Shown here: one piece after another, positions 10,397 through 22,170 of the stretch | Position numbering within the stretch: position 1 is the stretch's first letter | Layout of the letters: the number at the start of each line of letters is the position of its first letter | From: Magnolia sinica | Lineage: Eukaryota > Streptophyta > Magnoliopsida > Magnoliales > Magnoliaceae | Assembly (NCBI RefSeq): GCF_029962835.1 | Contig: NC_080582.1 | Span: 14,082,032 to 14,146,031 of the forward strand | Direction of reading: 5' to 3' | DNA: 64,000 nucleotides | The notes under the pieces: generated by a model | What the model was told of the DNA's origin: nothing | The model's input: the letters and a program-made list of their open reading frames with translations, nothing else | The model's database searches: none | Program-made: the position numbers and the translations under genes

Positions 10397-13025
10397 CAGG
10401 ACCCAAGTATATGACCCGTTTCCCAAAAACCCGAGTGTTAACTTCGAGAATTCAGTGTAAATTTGAACCGCTTATCATTAATCAGAGTTAACAGCAACAA
10501 AGCTAGAATAAGCCATGCATTGACTAAAAACATTCCAACCATAATGAAAATTTAAATGTAGCACCTATACAGGACTTATACAATTCCAAATGCAAAGTTC
10601 ATTATTAAACAGAAACAAAAAGTATTATCTAATGATGGAGCTCTACATGGGCCGCATGTACCCCGCCTAGCTCCTCAGCTACCCAATAGGCTCTAGCAAC
10701 CCGGTGCACATCATCGGCTCGCCCTACACTTGCATCAACTGTTACGATTTGATAGTGTCAATGACTATCGCAATGAGGAGCACCCTCTAAGATTGCACAC
10801 TCGTCATTCATAATCCACTATAAATCACAAGTCATGAGAATAGAAATGTTAAACAGGCAATTCATAATCCTGAGCATACATTCAAGAATTAAGTCAATCA
10901 ATAGAATTTCATCATGAGCAAAACATAATAGCAATCTCAATATAAGGAAACATGTCCAGATACCCAACCAATCCACCATACGACTTTCTATTACATCTGA
11001 AAGCCACATTATACATGAACTCCACAAGATAGCTAGAAAATCAATAAGCGAACTTCAGCTCCACCCAAAAATCATTATACAAGTGAAATCCATGAGGTGA
11101 ATAAAAAATCAACCTTCGAACCTCTTCTTCATCCGAAAATCATGTCATACGTGAACTCTGCAAGATAGCTAGAAAATCGATAAGGGAACTTCAGCTCCAC
11201 CCGAAAATCATGGTACGACCGAACACCGCGAGATGAAGAGACAAACAACATACAAATCCTAGACCACACGAAAATCATGCCGTACGTGAACACCGCAAGA
11301 TGGCTAAAAAATTGATAAACAAACTTCAGCTCCACTCAGAAATCATGGTACGACTGAACACCGCGAGATGGCTAGGAAGCAACAGGATATATGAATGTAA
11401 CCATCAAGGCACAAGAGAGCACCAATAATCCATCAACGCCACGAAGGGAACTAGATGGTCCAAGCCACGTATGCAACATGCGGTCTAAACCATGTAAGGA
11501 AAAGTGTGATCCAAGCCACGTAAGGCAACCATGGACTACAAGATGTCCAAATTGTTGAATTTAAGTGGGATCACCCTTTAAGCTTCCCACTTAAATTCAC
11601 CAATCTAGACATAAATGATACTTTAATTCTATGAAGTCAGTAGCTCTAAATTCTCTCATAGTTTACTTGTATTATATAATTTTGCCAATATATTATGTGA
11701 CTGAGCCATGTAATGAACAACTGCTATGTCTCTTTAATGATTAACAAATATGAATGAACTGGTTGCCACATGTTATCTCAAGTTGTAGGGTTTGTTAATT
11801 AATTAAATGTGGTTGTTTGTGATTACCTTATGGACTAAATGGAACCTGTTAAGGTCATACCATCTTGCAGTCTATGGTTGTCGTACGTGGCTTGAATCAC
11901 ACTTTTCCTTACATGGCTTGGACCGCATGTTGCCTACATGGCTTGGACCGTCTAGTTGCCTTCGTGGCATTAATGGATTATTGGTGCCCTCTTGTGGCTT
12001 GATGGTTACATTCATATATCTTGTTGCTTCCTAGTCATCTCGTGGTGTTTAGTCGTACCATGATTTTTCGGTAGAGCTGAAGTTCATTTATCGATTTTCT
12101 AGCCATCTTGCGGTGTTCACGTACGACATGATTTTCGGGTGGTATAGGGTTTGTATGTTGTTTGTCTCTTCATCTTGCGGTGTTCAGTCGTACCATGATT
12201 TCCGGGTGGAGCTGAAGTTCGCTTATCAATTTTCTAGCCATCTTACGGAGTTCACGTACAACATGATTTCCGGATGAAAAAGATGTTTGAAGGTTGATTT
12301 TCTATTCACCTCATGGATTTCAGTTGTACAATGATTTTCGGGTGGAGCTGAAGTTCCCTTATGAATTTTCTAGCCATCTTGCGGAGTTCACGTACAATGT
12401 GACTTTCGAGTGCAATAGAGAGTTGTATGGTGGATTGGTTGGGTATCTAGACATGTTTCCTTATACTGCGATTGCTATTATGTTTTGCTTATGATGAGAT
12501 TCTATTGATTGGCTTAATTCTTGAATGTATGCTGAGGATTATGAATTGCCCTGTTTAACATTTCTATTCTCATGACTTGCGATTTATAGTGGATTATGAA
12601 TGATGAGTGTGCAAACTTAAAGGGTGCTCCTCACTGTGATAGCCATTGACACTATCAAACTATAATGGTTGATGTAGGTGTGGGACGAGCTTATGATGTG
12701 CACTGGGTTGCTAGAGCCTATTGGGTAGCTGAGGAGCTAGGCGGAGTCCATGCGGCTTATGTAGAGCTCCATCATTAGATAATACATTTTGTTTCTATTT
12801 AATGAACATTGCATTTAGAATTGTATAAGTCTTGTATGGGTGCTACATTTAAATTTTCATTATGGTTGGAATGTTTTTAGTCAATGCATGGCTTATTCTA
12901 GCTTCGTTGCTATTAACTCTGATTAATAATAAGCGGTTCAAATTTACACTAAATTCTCAAGGTTAACACTCGGGTTTTTAGGAAACAGGTCATATACTCG
13001 AGTCCTGAAAACACCGGGCGTTATA
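10397..13025. mobile_element. 2.6-kb fold-back element (giant palindrome)
   Basis: Arms 10397-11545 and 11861-13007 are reverse complements of one another with scattered mismatches, around a 315-bp spacer. Each arm has six copies of a unit of about 68 bp built on CATCTTGCGGTGTTCACGTA and ATGATTTTCGGGTGGAGCTG (right arm about 12037-12440, left arm about 11022-11400). The right end extends to GGGCGTTATA at 13025. It resembles the 3' terminus of the long solo LTR ending at 37402 (a shared stretch around GTCATATACTCG and CCTGAAAACAC). The short frames inside are by-products of the repeats. It sits in copia gag. The left end lacks about 18 bases compared with the right, so no target duplication can be given. 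Confidence 0.85.
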
Positions 13026-13320
13026 TGATGGTACCTTTACCGATGTGTTGTTTGGTAAGAGGAAGGAATTCTAAGAGGGAGAATGGGAATTCTCAATCGC
13101 AATACAAATCGAAAGGGAATGACAAGATATGAAATGTTAGAATTATGAGATGATAGGACCTATGAAGAAGGACTATAAGAACCCTAAGGCTTAAATGGGA
13201 GAAAAATCTAAGAATGGGCCAAAAGATACCAACACAGTGCAATCATGCAAGCGGGTGGATGGTGGTGATGTATTGACCGCATCTAAATCTGGTTACCTCA
13301 ATAACAACTGAATTTTAAAT
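13026..13320 (+). pseudogene. Copia gag C-terminus with degenerate zinc knuckle
   Basis: Resumes gag after the fold-back element. It has a basic stretch (VRGRNSKRENGNSQSQYKSK), then the remains of a CCHC knuckle readable with one frameshift (KC.NYEM..GPMKKDYKNP at about 13131-13190). The next conserved block, the protease region, starts at 13321. Stops and lost cysteines make it non-functional. Confidence 0.6.
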
Positions 13321-13617
13321 TTGAGGGCCTCACACCACATGACTTCTCACAGAGATTGCTTCACCAGTTACAGTGAGTACGAAAGTAGACAGGTTTTTAT
13401 GGGCAATGACATTGCCTATAAGGTGATTGATATCAGTTTATTGCACATTATGATGTTGAATGGAATGGAGTGTATCCTAATGGATGTGAGACATGTTCCT
13501 AACCTTAAGAAGAATCTTATCTCTCTTGGGGCTCTTAAGACACTTGGTTGCAAATTCACTAGTTATGACAAGGTCCTTAAAGTTTTAAAATGGGTGCTTG
13601 TAGTAATGAAAGCATAG
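13321..13617 (+). pseudogene. Copia protease/pre-integrase region
   Basis: A 98-codon open stretch with the copia pattern ASHHMTSHRDCFTSY, VFMGNDIAYKV and VRHVPNLKKNLISLGAL, which in intact elements runs from the aspartic protease into the GAG-pre-integrase linker. The GAG-pre-integrase block (LWHAHLGDMSKRDM) follows at about 13698 in another frame, so a frameshift separates them. Confidence 0.7.
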
Positions 13618-13689
13618 CAGAATAGTAACATTTACAAATTAATCAAGAATACCGTATTGGGTAGAGCTGTAGTGTCTGTAGTAGAGTGT

Positions 13690-14600
13690 ACATCAGCACA
13701 TTTGTGGCATGCGCATTTAGGCGACATGAGCAAGCGCGATATGAAGGTATTTTCTAATCGTAGCTTGATTGTTGTTTTTAAAGGCAATGATTTTTCATAT
13801 ATGTGAATATTGTGTATACTGCTAACTTTTAATATTGGAAAACATGTATATAAGGGAATGTTAGAATATGTGCATTCAAATATATAGGGCCCTTTACCCA
13901 TTGTTTCTGTTAGGAGGTTATCATTCTTTGTCTCATTCATAGATGACTACTCTAAGAAAGTGTGGATTTATTTCCTAAAAAAGTAAATTTGATGTATTCG
14001 CTACATTCAATGTGCAGAAGGCAAGGGTTGAGAAGCAGATAAGGCAGAAACTAAAGGTTTTAAGAACAGATAATGGTGGTGAATTTACTTCAAAGAAATT
14101 TAACCAATTTTAGAAGGATGAGGGGATTGTATGGCATAATACATTTAGGCACATACTAAAGTAGAATGGTGTAGGAAAACGGATGAATCAAACTTTCTTA
14201 GAGAGAGCCCGAAGCATGTTGAGCAATGCCGAATTGGGTAAAGAATTATGGACAGAGGCCGTTAACATAACTATTACTTTGTGAATTGCCCCGTTTATAC
14301 CGATAGACTATAAGATTCCTGAAAAAATATGGAGTGCTCACAAGGTAGACTACTCACAGTTGTGGGTATTTGGTTGTGACATTTACTCTTATATACCATC
14401 AATTGAGAGAGATAAGCTAGACCAAATGGCTAAAAAGTGTACTTTTATAGATTATGGTGATGACGTGAAAGGATATAGGTTGTACAATCGAGTCACACGA
14501 AAAGTCATAATTAGTTGAGATGCCAGATTTGATGAAGATTCCTTGTTCTGAAAGGACGAACGCAAGGAACGAGAGAAATTAACGGTCATTAATGTCAAGA
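13690..14600 (+). pseudogene. Copia integrase, broken
   Basis: Pre-integrase (LWHAHLGDMS) leads into the integrase catalytic core. Readable blocks are RTDNGGEFTSKKF, RHILK*NGVGKRMNQTFLER, ARSMLSNAELGKELWTEA and YSQLWVFGCDIYSYIP. The order and spacing are those of copia integrases, but at least five stops and several frame changes interrupt it. Known function of the family is insertion of the cDNA; this copy cannot act. Confidence 0.75.
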
Positions 14601-14657
14601 TTGAAAATGAAGATATATGGGGCAGAGCCTAAGTTGTAAGCAAAGGTACAGGAGTAG

Positions 14658-15500
14658 GTGGAGGAGCTACCTCTTAGAAGAAATCCACTGAGTGATCGTA
14701 GATTACCAGTCAAATACAGGGATGACTTGAATGTCGCATTTGCCCTCATTACAGATGAGGGAGGATTCGTCTACCTTTCAGGAACATTAGATAGTTTTGA
14801 TGTTGAGAAGCGGATGGCAGTCATGCATGAGAAGATGGACTCTCTGTATAAGAATGAGACATGGGAGCTGGTGGAGCTTCCAATGGAGCGAAAATCGATT
14901 AAGTGTAAGTGAATTTATAAGAAGAAACAGGATAGATATAAGGAAAGATTAGCCACAAAAGGAGATGTGCAGAATGAGGGTGTCGACTTCATCGAGATTT
15001 TTGCGTTTGTAGTCAAGTATATGTCTATTATATTTGTATTGGTATTAGTTGTCCAATACAAGCTAGAATTGGAATAGATAGATGTGAAGATCGATTTTCT
15101 ACATGGGGAGCTAGAAGAGCAGATTTGTATAAAGCAACCAAAAGGGAGAGTAAAAGGGGTCGAGAATAAAATTAATTTGCAGATTGAGGAGGTCGTTATA
15201 CGGCTTGAAACACTCACCTAAGCAATGGTATAAAAGGTTTGATACTTTCATGATGGGTCAGTGATTTACCACGAGTAAGTATGATCATTGTATCTATTAC
15301 AAGATACTTGATGATAGACAGTTCATTTTACCGGTATTGTATGTAGATGACATGCTTATTGCCAGCCATAACATATTTAAGATCGATACGTTGAAGACTC
15401 AGTTGTCACGGACATTTGAAATGAAAGATGCAGGGGCTGCAATGAAGATTCTCAATTATCATAGGCTAAATGCTTTGAGAATGTATTGATAAAATTTGGA
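14658..15500 (+). pseudogene. Copia reverse transcriptase, broken
   Basis: Starts with the RT entry block (MDSLYKNETWELVELP) and continues with KKKQDRYKERLATKG, the DVKIDFLHGELEEQICIKQP block and the LYVDDMLI-like catalytic region readable at about 15338-15360 after a frameshift. Stops replace several conserved Trp and Gln codons, a pattern expected from cytosine-methylation decay. Confidence 0.75.
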
Positions 15501-15589
15501 ATGGACAAGGCGAACCAGTTAGCACACACCCCATGCTACTCACTTTAAGATTTCTTCTAAAAAAATGTCCTAATACATATGGAAAAAAA

Positions 15590-16275
15590 AAAAGCGAGTG
15601 ATGTCTCGTATGCCCAAATTGAATGTTGTTAGTAGTTTGATGTATGTCATGCTTTTAATGAGACCAGATATTTCATATACAGTGTGTGTTGTTAGCAGAT
15701 ACATGGCTAACTCTAACAAGCAATATTGAAAGGCAGTGAAATAGTTACTTGGGTATATTTGAGGTAAAGTAGAATACGTCTTAACGTTTGAAAAGTCAAA
15801 GTACAAGTTGATAAGCTATGTCGATGTCAATTACACATCAAACGTGAATAACAGGAGATCGACTTTCAGCTACTCATTTGTGCTGGCGGGTGGAGCAATC
15901 AATTAGATGTCAAAGCTTCAATCAGTGGTAGCTCTTTTCACAACCGAAGCAGAGTATATATCTATGACGGAAGCACTCCAAGAAGGTGTTTAGTTGAGAG
16001 AAATGATAAATCATCTTTGGCTTCAACAGGATGTCGTTCCAATTAATTGTGATAGCAAAAGTGCGATTAATTTGAAGAATAACTCTATTTATCACTCACA
16101 TACTAAACATATTGATGTTTGTCGTCATTTTATCCAACAAGGGCTTAAGGAATGAGGCATAACTTTAAAGAAGATCCATATAAGTGTGAATTCAGTTGAC
16201 ATGCTTACGAAGGTGGTTCTTACGGAGAAGTTCAAGTTATGTGCGACTTCTCTAGACTTGTTGAAGGCTTGATGA
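15590..16275 (+). pseudogene. Copia RNase H, broken
   Basis: Readable blocks are VVSSLMYVMLLMRPDISYTV (connection), SYVDVNYTSNVNNRRSTFSY (first catalytic Asp), TTEAEYISMTEALQEGV (catalytic Glu), CDSKSAINLKNNSIYHSHTK (catalytic Asp) and HIDVCRHFI. It ends shortly before the 3' LTR. Stops at former Trp codons confirm decay. Confidence 0.75.
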
Positions 16276-16386
16276 ATGCGGAGTGTGCATGAGAAACAAC
16301 GATGATGGTGTAGCTATGATAGAGTCAATTAAAGATGGAGCTTAATTAGAGATGTGGTTTGTAAAGATTGAAGACATGGTAGAGAT

Positions 16387-16980
16387 TGTTGTCTGATGTC
16401 TTCATTAAATATGTCTGTAACCAGGTATGTCGATGGGATCGACAAACCACTCGATCCCATCGAGATAATCCCAATTTTTTACCTTTGTTCGTTGGACAAT
16501 TTTTAGGTCGAAATTGATATGATTGAAGGTGGCTTTGATCCTATCGACAGACGTTGATGGCACTCAATATGACCGAAGCTCCCATCGACCAACTTGCACA
16601 ATTTTATGAAATTGCGGATTTTGTTTCCTATTTTGGTTTTTAACATATTAAATGATTTGTAATCGAGGATTATGGTAGAAGAAGCGTGTAGATTTGGGAG
16701 AGTAAATGGGGAAGAAAGCTAGGGTTTTGTGATATCCATAGTGTATTCTTGATCGGTAAACTCTTCCATCTCTTGTAAGCATTGATTTTATAGTGTATTC
16801 GCTATCGCTTTGTGCCGTAATTTTTTCGTGTGAGGATTTTTCCACGTAAAATCTTGTATTCCGTTTGTACTTGTTTAGATTGATTTCTTATTGTTTGATT
16901 ATAACTTGAGGTTTCTTTGGTAGATCTCCAAACATTGAAGTGTTTGTATTCTCTTTGCCACCGTATGTAATCCTAGTCTT
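16387..16980 (+). repeat. Probable copia 3' LTR
   Basis: Starts with TGTTGTC just after a short purine-rich run (GGTAGAGATTG). The 3' part carries the phrase GTGAGGATTTTTCCACGTAA and TCTTGTATTCC, common near the R-U5 region of Tork-type copia LTRs. The end is set only approximately. The matching 5' LTR is not in the window. Confidence 0.45.
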
Positions 16981-17402
16981 TAAATTTTAGAATTAAAATG
17001 TGATTCATAGAAACTTTTCTTTTCATTACCTACCATAGTGATGGTAATGATCATCCTTTCAATGGAATTTTCTTCTGATGGCCTGTATGGGATAGATTCC
17101 ACACCATGGACGGTTTCGATCCTCATAACACTTAGCATGTGGACCCCTGTGAGCGGCCCCACAAGGTGGATTCTCAATGGCCACAGGCAAGACGTACTCT
17201 CATAAATGAGCTACGGCAGTCCTCCCGTTAGGTGGGCGAGAACTAGGAGAGAAGAAAAATGTATGGCTTTCTAGAGGCTTCTATTCAACGTACAGATGGA
17301 GTATGTGCACTGGGGATGTTAGATCAACGGTGTGGATGAGCGAAATATAGTTTCTTACATCAACAAATGACAACTCCTTGTACCATCTTAGTTATAAAGC
17401 GT

Positions 17403-17870
17403 GCGGATTAGGTATGAACCCCGCCTGTTCGGAGCTTGGGACAGGCAGAGGCTCAGAGGACCACTGAGGGGACTCTGTGATGTATGAACTTTATCCACAC
17501 TGTCCGTACATTTTTTCATATTATTTTAGTATATTATCCCAAAAATAAGGAAGATAAAAGTCTCAAATGGGCCACACGGTGGGTATTAAATTTATACCGT
17601 TGAAAAATTCTAAGGGGCCACTGAAGTTTTGGATCAAGATGATATTTGTTTTTTCGTTTCATCCAGGTGTATATCATATCAAGGGGTTGGATGGAAAATA
17701 AATGACAAAGTGGGCTTGACAAGGTTTCAACAATGAGTGTCCTTAGCAACACTGCTTCCAATTGTGTGGTCCACTTGAATCCCACTTATGTTTAGACTGG
17801 TACTCTGAATGATATTCAAAAATGGATGTACAATGTGGATAAAAGTCATACATCATGATATTGAGTTACC
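17403..17870 (+). mobile_element. MITE (GCGGATTAGGT family), right end lost
   Basis: Begins GCGGATTAGGTATGAACCCC and shares GGGACAGGCAGAGG, the GTGATGTATG..TTATCCACAC..GTCC phrase and several internal blocks with the complete copy at 20911-21427. The matching right terminus is not visible. Non-coding. Confidence 0.5.
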
Positions 17871-18825
17871 CATGCGCTTATAGTACTGAGTAAACTCAAT
17901 TGGGCTCACTTTGAATGTATGTAGTCTCCATCCGTTTTTCCATCTAATTTAAGGAGTTGGGCCCAAAATTAAAGTATACCCAAAGATCAAGGATACCAAT
18001 GGAAACAGTGGGGATAATGATTTCCACTGTTGAAACCTTTCTAGGTTTCATAGTGATGTTTATTTGTCATCTAACCTGTTCATAAGATCACACGGATGAA
18101 GGGTAAACAAAAGATGAGCTTGATCTCAAAAATCAATGGCCTCCAAGGATTATTCAACCCTAGATGTTCAATTCAATTGTTTCTTTTGGTGTTATTCATT
18201 TAAACATTCTATATGCTTCATTTTTGAGCTCAGACCTTAAGATTTTCTAGTAAAATTGATGGAAGGATCATATCAGATATATAAATCACAGAGTTTATAC
18301 AGTACGCTGAGTATAATGAGTTACTGGGCAATTCACTTCCCTAATCCGCAAAGACGGATGGGCTACTCCCCTCCCATCAGCCAATGGCTATACAGCATGT
18401 TTGTGGTACACCAACCAATCCGCTTCTGTTTTGGCTGACGTGGATTGCATCCCATCCCGCATGTCTTTAGCCTCGAACTGGCAGTTCTATAGGCAGGCCC
18501 ATCGTGATGTATCTCTACGTGCAAACTGTATATCTTCTTTTTCATATCATTTTGAGGCATGGAACAAGAAAAAGAAATTGGCCAATCCAAAGCTCAAATG
18601 AACCACATCACGTCCAAATCTTACATGTAATGCAATTAGCATTTATTGCTTTATGCGTTTAATGTCATGAAGCTTATTATTTGGTGTGGTCCATGAGCAT
18701 TGGATCTATTCCATTCTTATGTTCATGCCTTAAAATGACATGAAAAAGCGATTGATGGCCTAGATGTATAGATACATCACGCGGGCTCACCCACATAACT
18801 GCCTGTTCGGGCTACAAAAGGGTGG
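17871..18825. repeat. Decayed MITE fragments
   Basis: Phrases from the window-wide MITE families recur (CAATTGGGCTCACTTTGAATG near 17900, TACACCAACCAATCCGCTTC near 18410, and GGCCCATCGTGATGTATCTC near 18497). No complete pair of termini and no gene could be assigned. Confidence 0.4.
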
Positions 18826-19438
18826 GAAGCGGATTGGTTGGTGTACCTTGCACCAATTATATGGTTGCTGTATTAACGCCAGTAAGTTTTGTGGGTCTAA
18901 TGATGAGGCATGTGTTATATTTAAATTGTCTTTCCATTTGGCAAACTCTTTTTAAGGTTTGAGACAAAAAATAAGGTAAATCTAACTATCAATTGGACCA
19001 CACTGAAAAAACTAATGGGAGATTGAACATATGCCATTGAAAACTTTTTTGAGTCACATAAATTTTGGGTCAATATGAAATTTATTTTTCCTCTTCATTT
19101 AGGTATTTGTGACCTTATAAATGGATTGGATGTAAAATAAATGTTACGATGGGCCTATAAATTTTTTAAATGTGAAAATTCTAATCTCCGTTGCTATTTA
19201 TGGTATTGTCTAAATGATCTTTGAATATGTTTTATTTTTGGATAATATTGTAAAATAACCTTTAAAAATAAATGAACGATGAAAATATAACAAATACATC
19301 AAGGCAGGCTCACGTGACTTTGACCTCCTTTGAACCGTTCGTACAACTCAGAGCTCAAGGAGCGACTCTGTTCGTCTTCGCACGACACGTAACTGAAACA
19401 GCTGTATCGCTGGTGTGAAGTACATCAGCCAATCCGAC
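18826..19438 (+). mobile_element. MITE (GAAGCGGATTGG family)
   Basis: Left terminus GAAGCGGATTGGTTGGTGTA, right terminus with ACATCAGCCAATCCGAC, an imperfect inverted pair. The right part carries TTTGAACCGTTCGTACAACT, which returns in inverted form at 26250 and 40360. Non-coding, AT-rich interior. Confidence 0.6.
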
Positions 19439-19576
19439 AGAATCCGTGACCTTTTTCGCCCGCTTGTTGTATAGAATAAAATATTCAGGAAAAACGTGGC
19501 ACACGTCATGTTAGTGCTTTGACTTGACGGCGCTTACGCATTGATACTGATGGGAGAGCAGCCGGCGCGTACGCGG

Positions 19577-20072
19577 GAAGCGGATTGGTTGAATTCACAC
19601 TAGCCATATAACTGCTCTACCGACGTTGGTGAGTTTTGTAAGCCTGATCGTTATATCCAAACCGGTCATCCATTTTACGAGCTCGTCCTAAAGATTGAGA
19701 CAAAAAATATGACAGATATAACAATTACGTGGACCATACTGCAATAGGAAGTGAGGGATTGAACATTTGCCATTGAAACCCTTTTTGGGTGACAGAAGCT
19801 TTGAATCAATATAAAATAGTTTTCGTTGGAAAGTAATGAATTGTTTATGGGTGAAATTATTATCAGTGTGGTTCGGATAATTTTTAGATATGATTTATTT
19901 TTTAGATAATGTTTTAAAATAATTTCTACAAAGGAATGGTGTAGGTATAATATATAAATATGCGCCCTTGTAACTTTGATCTCTCTTGAACCATCCATAC
20001 AACTTGGAGCTCGTGGCGCATCGGTGCTTGCACTTGCAGAACACGTACCTACAACACCAGCCAATCCACTTC
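19577..20072 (+). mobile_element. MITE (GAAGCGGATTGG family)
   Basis: Left GAAGCGGATTGGTTG, right CACCAGCCAATCCACTTC, an inverted pair of about 17 bases with mismatches. It is colinear with the 18826-19438 copy. The ORF of 163 codons on the minus strand across it has no domain and is a chance frame. Confidence 0.6.
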
Positions 20073-20393
20073 GTTCAATTAGTACTGTTTTTTTACCATG
20101 TGGTTCATCTGGGATTTTGATTCTATTTTTTTTGGTTAGTTTGTTCGTACACCCACTGTCATGCACACTTCATTGTTAGCCAACCCCACAAAGGTAATCG
20201 ATGCCAAGACCAAAGCGTTGAAACGAGATTTTAATCTCCCTCATTTATGAGATAATTATTTAAAATAATGTGTAAAAATGGATGACTGATATGGATAAAC
20301 CACATAGATATTGGTAAGGCTCGGCGACACCAACCACTGGCCACCTGGCTAACCGGTACTGCTCTTTTCCATGATGTGGTCCAAGGTTGGGCT

Positions 20394-20910
20394 GGACGCG
20401 GATTAGCTACTGAGGGGTTGACATGGCTACTTAAGTGATGTCACCAAGTTAAGTAGGCCATACTATAATATATGCATTGTATCCACACTAACTATCCATT
20501 TAGAGAGGTCATTTTAAGAGAGGATGCAAAGAATAAGGCAGATACAAACTCGGAGTAGATCCTACCAGAGAAGAGAGTGAGGAGAGTGACGCCCACCTTT
20601 GAAACCTTCCTAAGGTCCACCATAACGTTTATGTGAGATCCAACCTATTTATAAGTTAACACAGGCATGAAAGAAGAAAAAACATAAATTTTAGCTTGAT
20701 CTAAAACTTCTATCAGCCTTCCAAGTTTGTAATGGTAGCATCACTCTCCCCACTTTCTTTTGGAGGGGGGAGGAGAATTAATCCCTTCAAAGAGATGAAC
20801 GGTATGGATACAAAACATACATCATGGTGGGGCTGACCACATGGCTCGGTGACGTCACTTGAATAACAATCTCGCTACCCAACCTAACCCTTCAGTAGCT
20901 AATCCGCGCC
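20394..20910 (+). mobile_element. MITE with GGACGCGGATTAGC termini
   Basis: Left GGACGCGGATTAGCTACTGA and right TCAGTAGCTAATCCGCGCC are nearly perfect inverted repeats, 517 bp apart. The first 11 bases, GGACGCGGATT, are identical to those of the Pack-MULE starting at 21665, so the MITE may be mobilised by the same Mutator-type transposase (inference). The right end abuts the next MITE directly. Confidence 0.7.
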
Positions 20911-21427
20911 CGGTGGCTCGGGACAGGCAGAGGATCCGAGCGCCATTGAGGGGCCACCGTGATGTAGGAGTACTATCCACACCGTCCATGCATTTTTTTC
21001 ATATCAGTCTAAAGTGTTGAACCAAAAACAAGACAGATCCATTGTTCAAGTGGACCACACCATATCAAGCAGCGTTACTAAGGATGCTTACCGTTGAAAC
21101 AGTTTTAGGGCCCACTTTGTCGTTTATTTTCCATCCACCTCTTGATATGATCATATACACCTAAATGAAGTGAAAAAACAGTTATCATCTTAATTTAAAA
21201 CTTTTGTGGCCTCTAAAAAAATTTTTAGCGGTAGTAATTTAACCTCTACCTTGTGGCCCATTTGAGACTTGGATATTTACTATTTTTTGGATAATATTCT
21301 AAAACAATATGAAAAAATGTATGGGCGGTGAAAATAAAGTTCATGCATCACGCTGGGTTCTCAATGACCCTCTGAGCCTCCACCTGTCCCGATCTCGCAA
21401 CAGGCGGGGGGAAGCACCTAATCCGCG
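20911..21427 (+). mobile_element. MITE (GCGGATTAGGT family), nearly complete
   Basis: Left block GGCTCGGGACAGGCAGAGG and right block CCTCCACCTGTCCCGATC are complementary. The right terminus ends CACCTAATCCGCG. The left-most bases are overlapped by the preceding MITE. Related to 17403-17870. Confidence 0.6.
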
Positions 21428-21479
21428 GTCTGAGCTTCATCTCTGATGTGAAACGGACTGGCTACTCCCCTGCGACCAG

Positions 21480-21664
21480 CTCCGTGGCCCAGTCAAATCA
21501 AGGGGCCTCTCGCTAAACTTTGCGGCTGGTGGTGTTCTGAAAACGTAGAAAATTTGCCTTCAAAGGTATGAGCTGTATCTCTGATAATGCCACGTGGCTT
21601 AGTCAAATCTGCCTTCAAAGCTGCAAACTTTATATCTGATGATGCCATGTGGCCTAGTTAAAGC
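21480..21664. repeat. Target of the Pack-MULE: AATCTGCCTTCAAAGCTG repeats
   Basis: Two diverged copies of a unit of about 65-70 bp, with AAATCTGCCTTCAAAGCTGC, ATCTCTGATGATGCCAC and GTGGCCTAGTC as core phrases. The same unit continues on the far side of the Pack-MULE at 55270-55385, in the same orientation. The two halves were therefore one sequence before the insertion. The last nine bases (21656-21664, AGTTAAAGC) form the target duplication. Confidence 0.7.
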
Positions 21665-22075
21665 GGACGCGGATTTCCTGCCAAAGGCCCACGCAGGAAC
21701 TTTTTTCATGTGAAAGAGGCGTTGTAATGAAAACAAGCAATGCAGTAAGTGACGCAGCGTAATTTTAAAGATATTAACGGAGTCTTTGTTAGCTGTGAGA
21801 CCTGGGCGCATACGCGGGCGCCTCTTTACTTTTTGTTTTTTATTTTCTCTTTTTTCTACTCCTCTGATGCAAAACTGAACAACAATTACCCACTAAGACG
21901 ATGGGTTTCTATTTGCCATTTCAAAATGCTGGCAAATTTTCATGAATATTGGGTCGATTTTCCATTGATTTTTTAGTTGAAAAGCATCTCACAAATCAAC
22001 CAAACGAAGCTAAAGAATGAACCAATTTCAGTGTATTGGAATTTTCATAGTTCCCATGAAATTTGGTTTGTGTTC

Positions 22076-22170
22076 TGTTGATGCTAAAATCTGGACTATC
22101 CTCCACTCAATGCTGCAACTCTACATCACCCTGGTCCTGCACAAATAGGGTAAGCAAAGGAGACCCTAGC
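22076..22170 (-). repeat. Tat 3' LTR, piece 1 (U5 end)
   Basis: TGTTGATGCTAAAATCTGGA and onward aligns base for base with the end of the 5' LTR at 53541-53635, including ACTCAATGCTGCAACTC and GCACAAATAGGGT. It stops at 22170, where the solo LTR begins. Confidence 0.8.

Larger units (their letters stand above)
10224..16980 (+). mobile_element. Decayed Ty1/copia retrotransposon, 5' truncated
   Basis: Copia order is preserved on the plus strand: gag, (fold-back insertion), zinc knuckle, protease region, GAG-pre-integrase, integrase, reverse transcriptase, RNase H, then a 3' LTR beginning TGTTGTC at 16387. Many stops and frameshifts show it is long dead. The 5' LTR and the start of gag are missing, being replaced by the LTR that ends at 10223. 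The 3' limit is approximate because there is no second LTR to compare. Confidence 0.8.

Noticed and set aside
19675..20166. 163-codon minus-strand ORF
   Set aside because: Lies across a complete MITE with inverted ends; low-complexity, no domain, not preserved in the sister copy at 18826-19438.
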